Source of the DNA: Vibrio sinaloensis
Lineage (GTDB): Bacteria; Pseudomonadota; Gammaproteobacteria; Enterobacterales; Vibrionaceae
Assembly: GCF_023195835.1 (NCBI RefSeq)
Contig: NZ_CP096199.1
Span: forward strand, 2,232,001-2,296,000
Direction of reading: 5' to 3'
Length of the DNA stretch: 64,000 bases
In this document: positions 39,576-49,263 of the stretch, piece after piece
How positions within the stretch are numbered: position 1 is the stretch's first letter
Layout of the letters: every line of letters starts with the position of its first letter
Notes under the pieces: generated by a model
Database searches by the model: none
What the model was told of the DNA's origin: nothing
The model's input: only the letters and a program-made list of their open reading frames with translations
Made by a program: the position numbers and the translations under genes

Positions 39576-41675
39576 TCATCTGCCATCTTTCAGCCTTGCT
39601 ATCAAGCCACTTGCCCTCTCCGTACGCACCTTAATACCTCGCTTTAACAGTCGCTCATCGACAAACAGCGTCAGCTTGTGTTTAGCGCGAGTAATCCCGG
39701 TGTAGATCAGCTCACGGGTTAGCAATGGGGTAAACTCTGCCGGTAAGATCATCAAGGTATGGTCGAACTCACTGCCTTGCGACTTGTGAATGGTCATGGC
39801 ATAGGCCGTTTCATGCTCGGGGACTCGGCTAGGCAAAACCGCCTTAACACTGCCGTCAGGCAGTTCAAAAAACACTTTCAGCTTGTCTTGCACTGGGTCG
39901 TAGACACATAAGCCGATATCACCGTTATACAGACCCAAACTATGGTCATTGCGAGTAACCATCACTGGTCGACCGTGATACCAAAGCTCATCTTGGGTTT
40001 GAATCAATTTACGCGCCGCTAACCCACGCTCAATGCGTTGGTTAAGCCCAGCGACACCAAAATCTCCTTCGCGAATCGCACACAGCAGGCGACACTTTGC
40101 AAACAGATCCAATGCTGATTTCGCCTGCTCTGCCAAGGTTTCTGAGATTCCATCGCGCTGCTGAACCTGTGCTAAGCGCTGCAAATAGCCGCGATATTCC
40201 GCCACCATAGTTTGAATCATCTGATTGTAGTGCTGGCTATCGATGGGGAACTTAGCGATGTCAGCAAAGTCGCGTTGCCAAACAGTATCAACTTTGGCGC
40301 CACTCCCTGAGTTGACCGCTTGCGCCAACTGACCAATGCCCGAGCGAGCGTCAAAGCGGTAGCTCTTTTTCAGCATACACAAGCTATCGGCAATGGTAGC
40401 CGGGCCTTGCTGACTACTGGCCAACGTATCATAGCCTGTCAATCGTGCTAGCTGGCTGGCGTGAGCCTGGCTGTACCCCAGCGAGCTGAACGAGCAAATA
40501 TCACCGAGCACGGCTCCCGCCTCGACTGAGGCCAGCTGGTCTTTATCTCCGAGCAAGATCAAACGCGCGTGTTTGGGCAGAGCGTCGACCAATTTGTACA
40601 TCATAGGCAAATCGATCATTGAGGCCTCATCGACCACCAAGATATCCAAGTGCAGTGGGTTATCTCGGTGATGACGAAACTCTGCGCTATTAGGAATCGC
40701 TCCCAGCAAGCGGTGTAAGGTGCTTGCCTCGGTTGGGATGCGAGCTTTGAGCTCTGGACTGACTGGCAGCGCCTCTACCGCTTTACCTATCGACTCGGTC
40801 AGACGCGCTGCCGCTTTTCCTGTCGGCGCGACCAGTTTAATACTGGGTGAGCTATGTTGGCTTTGCGCTTGTTCAATAAGGGCCGCGAGCAATTTGGTAA
40901 CCGTTGTGGTTTTGCCAGTACCCGGCCCTCCAGAGATCACCGCAAAGCGCTTAGTCAACGCGACTGCCGCTGCGACCTTTTGCCAGTTAACGCAGGCGGC
41001 GAGCGGCACTAAGTCATCCAACGCGGCTAACTCTTGGCTACTCTTCGCTGAACAGAGCTTTTGGTCTATGGTAGGCCAATCCAAGTTTTGCTCGTCGACA
41101 ACGTCTAGATGGTCGCAAACCATTCGCTGTCTCAGCCCTGGCGAACTCGTTCCTGTTTCGAACGTTTTTTTAATATCTTCATAGAGATAGCGATAGCTTC
41201 TCGCGAAAAGATGGTCGAGGAGTTGCGACAAGTTGTGCAGCTCTGGCGGCGAAAGGATCATGGGTGACCCAAAGCTATTTAATCGCTGCGCAACCACCAC
41301 TTCATAGTGCCAGTAGCGATGCAAATAGAGACGTTCACCATCAAACATCAATGGGACAGGTTCACCATGGCTGCCAACCAGTTCGCTGCTGTGGAGTAGT
41401 GCTGGCCAATCCACACCCAACAACTGCTGGTTCAACTCACTGGCCGCCTCGCCAAATAACCCCAGCTTAGCGGCGATGTCCACCGCACAGCCATTCTCAT
41501 CAAGCAGCGGCAAACAGATGTGGCCTTTCCCCAATTCGCAGCTCACGACCCCAGCAATAAATGCTAGGTGAGGATTGTCTGCTTGCCGTTCAATGAAACG
41601 GGCAAACTGATAATCTAGCTGTCGAATCAGGCCTTTATTCGCCAGTTGCTCAAGAGTCGAAATCAATCTATCCAT
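39576..41675 (-). CDS. recD: RecBCD subunit RecD
   Basis: RecD is the 5'-3' helicase motor of RecBCD in double-strand break repair and foreign DNA degradation. The 699 residues contain Walker A GGPGTGKTTTVTKLL near 251, Walker B VVDEASMIDLP, and the SF1 C-terminal motif AYAMTIHKSQGSEFD with YTGITRAK. It starts 2 bases after the recB stop, so it is translated with recB. Confidence 0.96.
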   Translation of the reverse strand: MDRLISTLEQLANKGLIRQLDYQFARFIERQADNPHLAFIAGVVSCELGKGHICLPLLDENGCAVDIAAKLGLFGEAASELNQQLLGVDWPALLHSSELVGSHGEPVPLMFDGERLYLHRYWHYEVVVAQRLNSFGSPMILSPPELHNLSQLLDHLFARSYRYLYEDIKKTFETGTSSPGLRQRMVCDHLDVVDEQNLDWPTIDQKLCSAKSSQELAALDDLVPLAACVNWQKVAAAVALTKRFAVISGGPGTGKTTTVTKLLAALIEQAQSQHSSPSIKLVAPTGKAAARLTESIGKAVEALPVSPELKARIPTEASTLHRLLGAIPNSAEFRHHRDNPLHLDILVVDEASMIDLPMMYKLVDALPKHARLILLGDKDQLASVEAGAVLGDICSFSSLGYSQAHASQLARLTGYDTLASSQQGPATIADSLCMLKKSYRFDARSGIGQLAQAVNSGSGAKVDTVWQRDFADIAKFPIDSQHYNQMIQTMVAEYRGYLQRLAQVQQRDGISETLAEQAKSALDLFAKCRLLCAIREGDFGVAGLNQRIERGLAARKLIQTQDELWYHGRPVMVTRNDHSLGLYNGDIGLCVYDPVQDKLKVFFELPDGSVKAVLPSRVPEHETAYAMTIHKSQGSEFDHTLMILPAEFTPLLTRELIYTGITRAKHKLTLFVDERLLKRGIKVRTERASGLIARLKDGR

Positions 41676-41677
41676 GG

Positions 41678-44600
41678 TTAAAGCAGCTCCATCTGACCAG
41701 CACTATTGTGTTTCTCTTCGATCGGCAAACCGTCAATCAATCGATCCATATCGGTTAACAACGCTAAACTCGGTTTCGCAACAAAAATACCGTGATCACT
41801 TTCGCCATCCATTCCCCGTAAAAACAGATAGTAGACGCCGCCAAAATGGCGCTGATAGTCATAATTTACCACACGGCTGCGTAGAAAACGGTGCAGTGCC
41901 AATGCATAGATTTGGTATTGAAGGTCGTAACGGTGATCGGCCATCGCCGCTTTGAGCGCGTCCCCATGATAGAAGCTCACCTCATCACCTAAATGGTTCG
42001 ATTTCCAATCCAAAATGTAGTATTTGCCCTGATGCTCGAACACTAAATCGATAAAGCCTTTCAGCATGCCATTGACACTATGAAAGCCTAAGTCTCCCGC
42101 TTTCGCAGATAAAGGATCATGGCGTTGAATCACGCGATTGAGCGCAGGCGCAGACAGCACTTCAATCGGCAACATAAATTCCATCTCAACCAGACGCTGC
42201 TGCGCGGTTTTATCCTTAAGACGCAACTGTTTGCCATCGAGCGGTGTGCTGAGCACGGTATCGACCAGTTGCTGTAAGATAGGCAACCAATCTGGGTCAA
42301 GCTGCTCATCTTCAAGCAACTTGCTGATCAGCGCACTATTACTCTCACTGGTTGCCGGCTGGGTAAACTCAACTTCTTCGAACAGCGTGTGCAAAAACGT
42401 CCCGGGACGTGCACCGCGCGGAAAGGTAAAGATTGAAGCTTGCGGCTCGGTGTCGATGGGCTGGTCATTATCATCAGAGGAATCGATATCCAGATGCAGT
42501 AAATCCGTGAGGCCATCATGATGTTGCAAGCCTTGTTTAATTAGCCCTGAGTAACTGGTCATGCGCCAACTTCGGTCTATTGTTTGGGTCAGCTCGGCGG
42601 CGCTCAGTGTCGGCGGTTGATTCTCTATCGCTATCAAAGGCTGCTGATGAGCTTCAGGCAATGGGCACACGGTAACACAATCCAAACCCTGAGCTTGCAC
42701 TTGTAGGGCCGCGCTCAAATCAGCGATCCCTCCTTGCTGACCATCTTGCAACAAATGACCCATCGCGCTGAGATGAACCCCTGTTGGTTCTTTGCTAGAG
42801 CGGCCATTTCGCAGCGGCGCAGCGCCAACAAAACAGCCATACACCGCGCGGGTCAGAGCAACATATATCAGACGTAAATCTTCTGCCAAACGCTCTTTAT
42901 CGGCGGCGGCCAACGCCGCTTTTTGTGCGGTGATATCGAGAATAGTTTGGTCTTTATCCGCGTCGTAATATTTGGCTTCTGCAGCCTCTCGATAGCTGAA
43001 AACAAACGGCAAAAAGACCAAATCGTACTCCAAGCCTTTTGACTTGTGGATAGTCACTATCTGCACCAAATTGCGTTCTGACTCCAAACGCTGAATTTGA
43101 TCTTCGTTGCCGCCAAGTCCGTTTTCAGCATCGCTGATGGCTTGCGCCAACCAGCGTAGTAAGCCATGGTCACTGTCGAGTTCAATGCTGGCTTGCTGGA
43201 GCAATTCACCAATATGCATCAGGTCGGTCAACTGACGCTCTCCCCCTTGCTCGGCGAGCAGCCGCTCAGCAATATGACGTTTACTCATCACACTGCGCAG
43301 CATCGGTAGCACACCGCGCTGTGTCCACAGCTTGCGATACTCCTTAAACTCGTTGATGGCCGCTTCCCACTCATTTTCATCATTGTTGAGGGTATCTAGC
43401 CGACCAGCATCTAAAGCAAAAATTTCAGAGGCGAGACTTGCGCGCAGGGCTCGGTCGTTTTCTGGGGTCAGCACCGCTTGCAAGAGACGCTGCAGATCTT
43501 TCGCCACCGGCGAGCTAAACACGCTATCGCGGTTTGACAGATAGACACTGGCGATCCCTTGGTCGGCCAATGCTTGTTTCACCAACCGCCCCTCACTTCC
43601 GGTGCGCACCAATACTGCGATGTCTCCCGCTTGGATCGGCCGCTGCTGCTTGTCGCTGCAAAAGTGCGCCTTAGCCTGTTGCGCCGCATCCAAAATAGTA
43701 TGGATGTGATCGGCGGTGGCTTGGGCCATGGCGATTAGGTACTCGCCTTTGGCAAGCGGCTTGGCGTCGGCTTCTTGCAACCAGTAAGTTAAAGCGGGTT
43801 GTTTTTGGCCTGTCATCGTCCAAATGCGCTGCTCTGCCTTAGGGCTATGCTGCACCGGCAAAAATGGAATATCTTGATCATAAATAAATGGGCTGTGAGG
43901 CGTCGCGAATACTTGGTTCACCGCCGCCACCATATCGGCACTAGAGCGCCAGTTAGTGCCAAGCGTGAAATGAGAGCTCACCTGATTGCGCGCTTTAATG
44001 TAGGTAAAAATATCGGCGCCGCGAAACGCGTAAATCGCCTGCTTTGGGTCACCAATCATAAACAAGCCACATTGAGGGTGCGCTAAGTAAATGCGGCTAA
44101 AAATACTGTATTGCAGCGGATCGGTATCTTGAAACTCATCAATCATCGCCACCGGATACAAAGTGCGGATCCGCTCGGCCAACTGTTCACTTTCATCACT
44201 GTCGATCGCCGCTGAAAGCTGCGTCAACAGATCATCAAAAGAAAGCCATTGCTTACGCTGTTTCGCCTCAGCCAGCAAGGCGCGGCAATGGTGTATCGCA
44301 TGAGCGAGAAGCGGCGCCTTAAGGCTTATCGGCTGGGCAATAAACGTATCAATTTGGTCAAACAACGGCAATTGAGGTGGATTGCCTTTAGGCGTTTTCT
44401 CGTTGAGCGCCGACTGGGCGAACTTGGCTAACTGCTCAGGATACTCATAACCCACACTTTCCGTCGCCGCCCACTGATTAACGGCTTCCAACCATACTGG
44501 TAACGATTTTTTGCTGTAACTGCGTTTGTTAATATCAGAGCCACTGATCAAGTCTAAAAGGTCATCTTGCTGCTCACGCCAACTGGCTTTAAGCGTATTA

Positions 44601-45292
44601 ATTTGATGCAAGTTTTGCTGATGTAAATCGGCCAAGCTGCCCCTCATTGGCGCTACCGATAAACGAACTGGCGACCCGGTCAAATAGCGCGAAATCTCCG
44701 CCAACAACGCGGCAGGCGAGCTCCATAATCGTCGCACTTCTCCAGCCAACTGATGCGGTAGCGGATAAAAATTGCGCCGCCAATAGTCGGCCACCACTTG
44801 AGCTTTTAACTGACTTTCATCGGTGACAAATTCACTGTTGAATCGACTGCCGGATTCGAAAGCGTTTTGCGTCAACATCCGTTGGCAAAAACCATGGATG
44901 GTATACACCGCCGCTTCATCCATCTGACGCTCAGCTTGGAGTAATATGTCGGCCGCGTGTTTGTGATCGGCCACTTGTTCAAGCAACGGTTGAATCACAG
45001 GATCTTGGCTGTGGCCGCGGGCAAAGGCCAAGCGCGCAGCGTGAATCCGGGCTCGAATTCGGTCTCGCAGTTCCGCAGTTGCCGCTTCGGTAAAGGTCAC
45101 CACCAAGATCTGATCAACGGTCAATGGCCGATGATGCTTAGATTGCTCACTGCCGTGCCCCAATAACAATCTGAGGTAGAGCCCCGCAATGGTAAAGGTT
45201 TTCCCCGTTCCTGCTGATGCTTCAATCAATCGCGCTCCATGCAGGGGAAAAGTCATGGTATCAAGGGGGGTAACAGAAGCCGCCGATGTCAT
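41678..45292 (-). CDS. recB: RecBCD subunit RecB
   Basis: RecB carries the 3'-5' helicase and the only nuclease of RecBCD. The 1204 residues show Walker A EASAGTGKTFTIAGL near 24-38, the UvrD-type motif IDEFQDTDPLQ, VTIHKSKGLEYD, VALTRAVYG, and the C-terminal nuclease motif YILDWKSNHLG (Asp-Trp-Lys about 1095-1097). All nuclease acidic residues appear present. It is preceded by a 263-base structured spacer after recC where E. coli has ptrA. Confidence 0.97.
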   Translation of the reverse strand: MTSAASVTPLDTMTFPLHGARLIEASAGTGKTFTIAGLYLRLLLGHGSEQSKHHRPLTVDQILVVTFTEAATAELRDRIRARIHAARLAFARGHSQDPVIQPLLEQVADHKHAADILLQAERQMDEAAVYTIHGFCQRMLTQNAFESGSRFNSEFVTDESQLKAQVVADYWRRNFYPLPHQLAGEVRRLWSSPAALLAEISRYLTGSPVRLSVAPMRGSLADLHQQNLHQINTLKASWREQQDDLLDLISGSDINKRSYSKKSLPVWLEAVNQWAATESVGYEYPEQLAKFAQSALNEKTPKGNPPQLPLFDQIDTFIAQPISLKAPLLAHAIHHCRALLAEAKQRKQWLSFDDLLTQLSAAIDSDESEQLAERIRTLYPVAMIDEFQDTDPLQYSIFSRIYLAHPQCGLFMIGDPKQAIYAFRGADIFTYIKARNQVSSHFTLGTNWRSSADMVAAVNQVFATPHSPFIYDQDIPFLPVQHSPKAEQRIWTMTGQKQPALTYWLQEADAKPLAKGEYLIAMAQATADHIHTILDAAQQAKAHFCSDKQQRPIQAGDIAVLVRTGSEGRLVKQALADQGIASVYLSNRDSVFSSPVAKDLQRLLQAVLTPENDRALRASLASEIFALDAGRLDTLNNDENEWEAAINEFKEYRKLWTQRGVLPMLRSVMSKRHIAERLLAEQGGERQLTDLMHIGELLQQASIELDSDHGLLRWLAQAISDAENGLGGNEDQIQRLESERNLVQIVTIHKSKGLEYDLVFLPFVFSYREAAEAKYYDADKDQTILDITAQKAALAAADKERLAEDLRLIYVALTRAVYGCFVGAAPLRNGRSSKEPTGVHLSAMGHLLQDGQQGGIADLSAALQVQAQGLDCVTVCPLPEAHQQPLIAIENQPPTLSAAELTQTIDRSWRMTSYSGLIKQGLQHHDGLTDLLHLDIDSSDDNDQPIDTEPQASIFTFPRGARPGTFLHTLFEEVEFTQPATSESNSALISKLLEDEQLDPDWLPILQQLVDTVLSTPLDGKQLRLKDKTAQQRLVEMEFMLPIEVLSAPALNRVIQRHDPLSAKAGDLGFHSVNGMLKGFIDLVFEHQGKYYILDWKSNHLGDEVSFYHGDALKAAMADHRYDLQYQIYALALHRFLRSRVVNYDYQRHFGGVYYLFLRGMDGESDHGIFVAKPSLALLTDMDRLIDGLPIEEKHNSAGQMELL

Positions 45293-45402
45293 AAATATTA
45301 TGCCCTTTTGCTGAAAAGCCTGATGCTGAATGTGATCTAGGCTTTAAAACGTTAGTTATTAATATCAAACGATAAAAAGTTAAGATGTTATGCGATCTTT
45401 CT

Positions 45403-45544
45403 CACGGCGCGCGCCCGAGCAAGCCGATAGTATGCGCGCCATGTGTTGAGCAAGGAAACTTGCAACAGACCCACCGAATCACGGTCCCTCTGACCTATGG
45501 CCGCACAGCGAACGCCCTACACAATAATGATTTACTGGCGGCCA
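45403..45544. other. Structured spacer between recC and recB: four contiguous hairpins
   Basis: Four stems lie head to tail. (1) 45403-45445: GGCGCGC with GCGCGCC, extended by CAC/GTG with a 2-base bulge. (2) 45446-45465: GCAAG/CTTGC with loop GAAA on the plus strand. (3) 45466-45492: CAGA and ACCG pair with CGGT and TCTG around a symmetric CCC/CCC internal loop. (4) 45498-45544: TGGCCGC with GCGGCCA. The segment is GC-richer than the AT-rich 45293-45400 flank. No T-run follows on either strand. It may be a structured RNA or an mRNA processing/stability element in the recCBD transcript. Confidence 0.5.
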
Positions 45545-45555
45545 ACTACTTTGCC

Positions 45556-48500
45556 TCATAACGACTGACTCGCCTCTTCACTGGTTTGCATCATCAGTCT
45601 TGGTGTCTGAATCACTAAGTGACTTAAGTGACGCACTTGCTCCGCCAATGTCTGATCCCAACTTGGCCAAATACGGGCAATATAAACGTTGTTCCCTTCT
45701 CCCGGTGACAGATAGCCATCGTTAAAGGTATCGGCCATTTTCTTCAGCGCCTTCTCTTCATCGTCAGCCCAATGGCCACGGCTAAAGCCCGCTTCGATAT
45801 TAGCCAGCGCGGTTTTAGGAAAATAAGCCAACGGCTGTGTCATACCTTGATAGAACAAGCGAACCAGCTCGGTCAACCATTCAACCGCCTGTTTGCGGTC
45901 GGCGATGGCAGGATAGATCAAGTGTATCGCGCCCTCTTTGCGATCGTAGCCAATCATATGGGTCGGGCGACTGACGCCCATTGCCGACATTGCGAGATGA
46001 TCAATCCAAGCGGCGAGATAGTCTTGGGCGCGCAATTGACCGCTGCGAAAACGGACCAAACCGGATTGGAATACTTGGGTTAACCAACCGGTCAGTAGCA
46101 CCGGCTTGTCTGCGCCAAACGGCGTAAGCGTGAGCTTGATTTCGATATCATCTAGGCTGGCTTGACATACAAAGCCAATCTTTTCCAGCAGCTGTTCGGC
46201 TTGTACACGATTAGTCTCAAACTCAATTTCGCCAAATGCGCCGACCGGCAATTTTCCCTGCGCACGTTGCTGCTCAACAAACGCTTCCATCACCTGTTGT
46301 AGTTGTTGCCCTAGCTGCTGCTGTTTAAGTAGTTCATTGAGCAGTGCATCACGCATCTGATAGCTCTCCAGACCGCCCAGCACAAAAGGCTCTTCATCCT
46401 GCATCACAGGCAGTGGCGGCTCAAACGTCACTTTGAGGCGGCGATTAAAGAAATATTGCACGGGCAGGCGCCAAAAGCGTTGCAATTCAACCAAATCGAG
46501 CTCGAGCGGGAAAGTTGCGTCTAATAGATAGTCATCCAGCTGACGGTTGAAAGCACCACTCTGTTGCCCCTGACGATTGGCCGCAGGTAGCCACTCTTTG
46601 GCATAACTTGGGTGCTCGCCGCTAAAGGCTTGCTCACTGAACGGTACCATGGGATGGTGCGTCACCAGACTTGCGACCAGCGCATCGCCCGACTCATCTG
46701 ACGGCTTGTCTTGCTCTCCGAGTAAACAATAGTTTTGCTGACAGTATTCGACCAACTCAGACACCAACACTGATGGTACCCGTTCGGTATTGTCTTGAAT
46801 CGAGCGGCCTACATAACTGATATAGAGCGTCTGCTGCGCAGATAACAGCGCTTCCAGAAAAAGGTAACGGTCGTCATCTCGACGCGAGCGATCCCCCGGT
46901 CGAGTACGACCAGTCATCAAATCGAATCCCTCTGGCGGCATAGAGCGAGGATAGACGCCATCGTTCATCCCCAGCAGGCACACAGTTCGAAACGGAATCG
47001 AGCGCATCGGCATTAGGGTACAGAAGTTCACTTGCCCGGCAAGAAAGCGTTGACTCACTCGGGTTCCAGACAGCTTGTCGAGCAAGTACTGGCGCACAAT
47101 GGCGGGAGCAAGCGACTGCTCAAACGCGGCATCGTTCAACTGCTGCTTGAGATTGGCCAAGGTATCGCGGATCGACTTTAATGCCGCCTCGCCCTCTAGC
47201 TCGACCAAGAAAAAGTCATCGAGCAATTGGGTTAATACTTCGCGCCACGCATCAATGCTTTGGGTTTCGCCGAGACGCTGACGATAATCGCTTATCGCTT
47301 GAATAAACTGCGCTAGTTTACCAGCAAGATCGGCTCCCAGCCCTTGTACTTGATTGTATGGTGCCAGTTGACCATGTGAAGTGGTAAACAGACCCGCCGT
47401 GTCTGGCATGGCGTAACCCAGCAACATGCGTTCGATGCCAAATTGCCAGGTATTATGACTGTTCTCAGGCAGGTCAAACTCGCGGCAGGTATCACCATTG
47501 AGCCCCCAGCGAACCCCAGACTCTTCGACCCACTGCTTGGCGAGCACAAACTCCTCTGCGCTGATCGCAAAGCGGGCCAATATCGCCGGCGTTTCTAGCA
47601 ACTCGAGTAGCTCTGAAGCCAGACAGCGAGTGTTAGGCAAATCGACCAACTGCATAAAGGCATGCAGGATTGGGCTCTCTTGATCGGCGGTGCGATCAGA
47701 AATGGAATACGGAATAAAACGCTCACCCGGAGCATTGCCAAATACCGCCTGAATCGCCGGGCTATAGGCGTTGATGTCCGCCACCATCACTATGATATCG
47801 CGCGGTTTTAGGCTCGGGTCTGCATCAAACATCGCCAGCAACTGATCATGCAGCACCTCCACTTCGCGCATCGGACTGTGACACACATGCAAGCTGAGTG
47901 ACCTGTCTCCCGGATCTACCAGTTGCTTGTGCGCACTGCTGTCGAGTAGGCTGTCATCTTGATGCTCTTCTAGATTGAGAATGTCGGCCTGCAACTGATG
48001 CAGCAAGGAGTCACGCTCAATATCCACGAAGGCTTCAATTTCGTGGCTATCCAGTTGCGATAGCAAATACATGTTATCTCGACCGAGTTTGCCCATAGAC
48101 GCAAGCAAGCTGTTACCAACGACATCGGTATGCAGTTCATCGACCACATTCTCTTCCAAGCTGCCCTTTAGCTGCTGGCTCTGACCATCTAGCTCCGAGT
48201 GGTCTTGATTCCACACCAAGTGCTGACGATGCCTAGCAGCCAAACGCGCCAGGAATTTTCTATCCCGCACTTCGCCCCAGTAATAACGACAAGGGTTGGT
48301 AAACATCAAATGGACATCGATGTGCTCACCAATCGCTTTTAATGCATCCATATAGCGTGGAGGCAATGAGGTAATACCAAATACAAACAAACGTTTTGGC
48401 AAGTGCTGAAAGCCTTCGCTTTGCGCTGTGGCGGCGTAATTTTCCAGCGTCTCAATAAAGTGCTGGTACAGATTGGCACGATGATAGGGCGATTGGCCGA

Positions 48501-49035
48501 GCGCTAAAGTATGGTCGTACAGCGCTTGCCACAGGATAGGCTGCCATGGATGTTCGTCTTGTAACTCGGCCACCGGTTGCCCTGCTTCCCAGCTTGCGAT
48601 CCACTCTGGTCGATACACCAAATAGCCATCGAAGATATCGGCGATTTTTTCTGATAACTGGTAGAGCTTAGACTGGTCGTTATCATCAGCGAGATAACGT
48701 TTCAGTGGGGCAAATTCATCACGCTCGAGTAACGCGGGCAAGATTTGCATCAACTTCCAGGTCATCGACTCTTTGTTGAATGCACTGCGTTCGGGCACCT
48801 CGGTCAATACCTCGGTAAACATATTCCAGATGAAGGTCGCTGGCAGCGGGAATTCAATATTGGCCGCCACGCCAAACTCTTTCGCCAATTCCATTTTAAG
48901 CCACTGGGACATACCCGGGCTTTGTACTAAAATTTGCTCCGCTTCAAACGGGTTCTCCAGCGGATTGAGCCGAATCAACTCAACCAGTAGGGATTTCAAT
49001 ACATCGACTTGGTTGGAATGGTAAACAGTAAACAC
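45556..49035 (-). CDS. recC: RecBCD subunit RecC
   Basis: RecC is the scaffold and Chi-recognition subunit. The 1159 residues counted from GTG 49035 begin FTVYHSNQVDVL, aligning with E. coli RecC; the frame opens at TTG 49062, directly after an in-frame stop. Family blocks include LVQSPGMSQWLKMELA, FPLPATFIWNMF and RDDDRYLFLEALLSAQ. The helicase-like motifs are inactive in this family. It heads recC-recB-recD. Confidence 0.95.
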   Translation of the reverse strand: MFTVYHSNQVDVLKSLLVELIRLNPLENPFEAEQILVQSPGMSQWLKMELAKEFGVAANIEFPLPATFIWNMFTEVLTEVPERSAFNKESMTWKLMQILPALLERDEFAPLKRYLADDNDQSKLYQLSEKIADIFDGYLVYRPEWIASWEAGQPVAELQDEHPWQPILWQALYDHTLALGQSPYHRANLYQHFIETLENYAATAQSEGFQHLPKRLFVFGITSLPPRYMDALKAIGEHIDVHLMFTNPCRYYWGEVRDRKFLARLAARHRQHLVWNQDHSELDGQSQQLKGSLEENVVDELHTDVVGNSLLASMGKLGRDNMYLLSQLDSHEIEAFVDIERDSLLHQLQADILNLEEHQDDSLLDSSAHKQLVDPGDRSLSLHVCHSPMREVEVLHDQLLAMFDADPSLKPRDIIVMVADINAYSPAIQAVFGNAPGERFIPYSISDRTADQESPILHAFMQLVDLPNTRCLASELLELLETPAILARFAISAEEFVLAKQWVEESGVRWGLNGDTCREFDLPENSHNTWQFGIERMLLGYAMPDTAGLFTTSHGQLAPYNQVQGLGADLAGKLAQFIQAISDYRQRLGETQSIDAWREVLTQLLDDFFLVELEGEAALKSIRDTLANLKQQLNDAAFEQSLAPAIVRQYLLDKLSGTRVSQRFLAGQVNFCTLMPMRSIPFRTVCLLGMNDGVYPRSMPPEGFDLMTGRTRPGDRSRRDDDRYLFLEALLSAQQTLYISYVGRSIQDNTERVPSVLVSELVEYCQQNYCLLGEQDKPSDESGDALVASLVTHHPMVPFSEQAFSGEHPSYAKEWLPAANRQGQQSGAFNRQLDDYLLDATFPLELDLVELQRFWRLPVQYFFNRRLKVTFEPPLPVMQDEEPFVLGGLESYQMRDALLNELLKQQQLGQQLQQVMEAFVEQQRAQGKLPVGAFGEIEFETNRVQAEQLLEKIGFVCQASLDDIEIKLTLTPFGADKPVLLTGWLTQVFQSGLVRFRSGQLRAQDYLAAWIDHLAMSAMGVSRPTHMIGYDRKEGAIHLIYPAIADRKQAVEWLTELVRLFYQGMTQPLAYFPKTALANIEAGFSRGHWADDEEKALKKMADTFNDGYLSPGEGNNVYIARIWPSWDQTLAEQVRHLSHLVIQTPRLMMQTSEEASQSL

Positions 49036-49102
49036 AATGCACTCACGCTCACGTTGTGACAATTAGCCCTGAGACTAGCACAACCAAGCTCTTTAGCAGA
49101 GT

Positions 49103-49182
49103 AATACCAATCGCATTAATTAGATGTTCAGAAAATTGCTTAGAAAGGATGATCAGATAATTGATGTAATTGGTGTGGTATT
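49103..49182. repeat. Palindromic repeat-like element upstream of recC
   Basis: AATACC-AATCGCATTAATTA (49103-49122) is complementary, with one 5-base bulge and a few mismatches, to TAATTGATGTAATT...GGTATT (49158-49182). This makes an 80-base hairpin in the recC-glpV gap. Similar ATACCAAT-bounded palindromes are, as I recall, dispersed in Vibrio intergenic regions. I see no second copy in this window. Confidence 0.5.
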
Positions 49183-49194
49183 TGGTTCAAATCA

Positions 49195-49231
49195 AAATAC
49201 CCGCTTAAGCCTTGAGCAGGCCTAAGCGGGT
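49195..49231 (-). terminator. Terminator of the glycerol transporter operon
   Basis: Stem ACCCGCTTA (49199-49207) with TAAGCGGGT (49223-49231), plus an inner GCC/GGC pair. On the minus strand it is followed by a T-rich sequence. It lies 33 bases past the glpV stop. Confidence 0.8.
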
Positions 49232-49263
49232 GGGGAGAAATCTGTCTTTAAGGCGGGGTAGCC

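Noticed and set aside
40720..41184. Plus-strand frame of 154 codons antisense to recD
   Set aside because: Its Ser/Ala-rich product mirrors recD codon pattern and shows no motif.
45479..45559. 26-codon minus-strand frame overlapping the recC stop (ATGA)
   Set aside because: The overlap imitates translational coupling, but the frame is very short, has no motif and runs through the hairpins that better explain the sequence.
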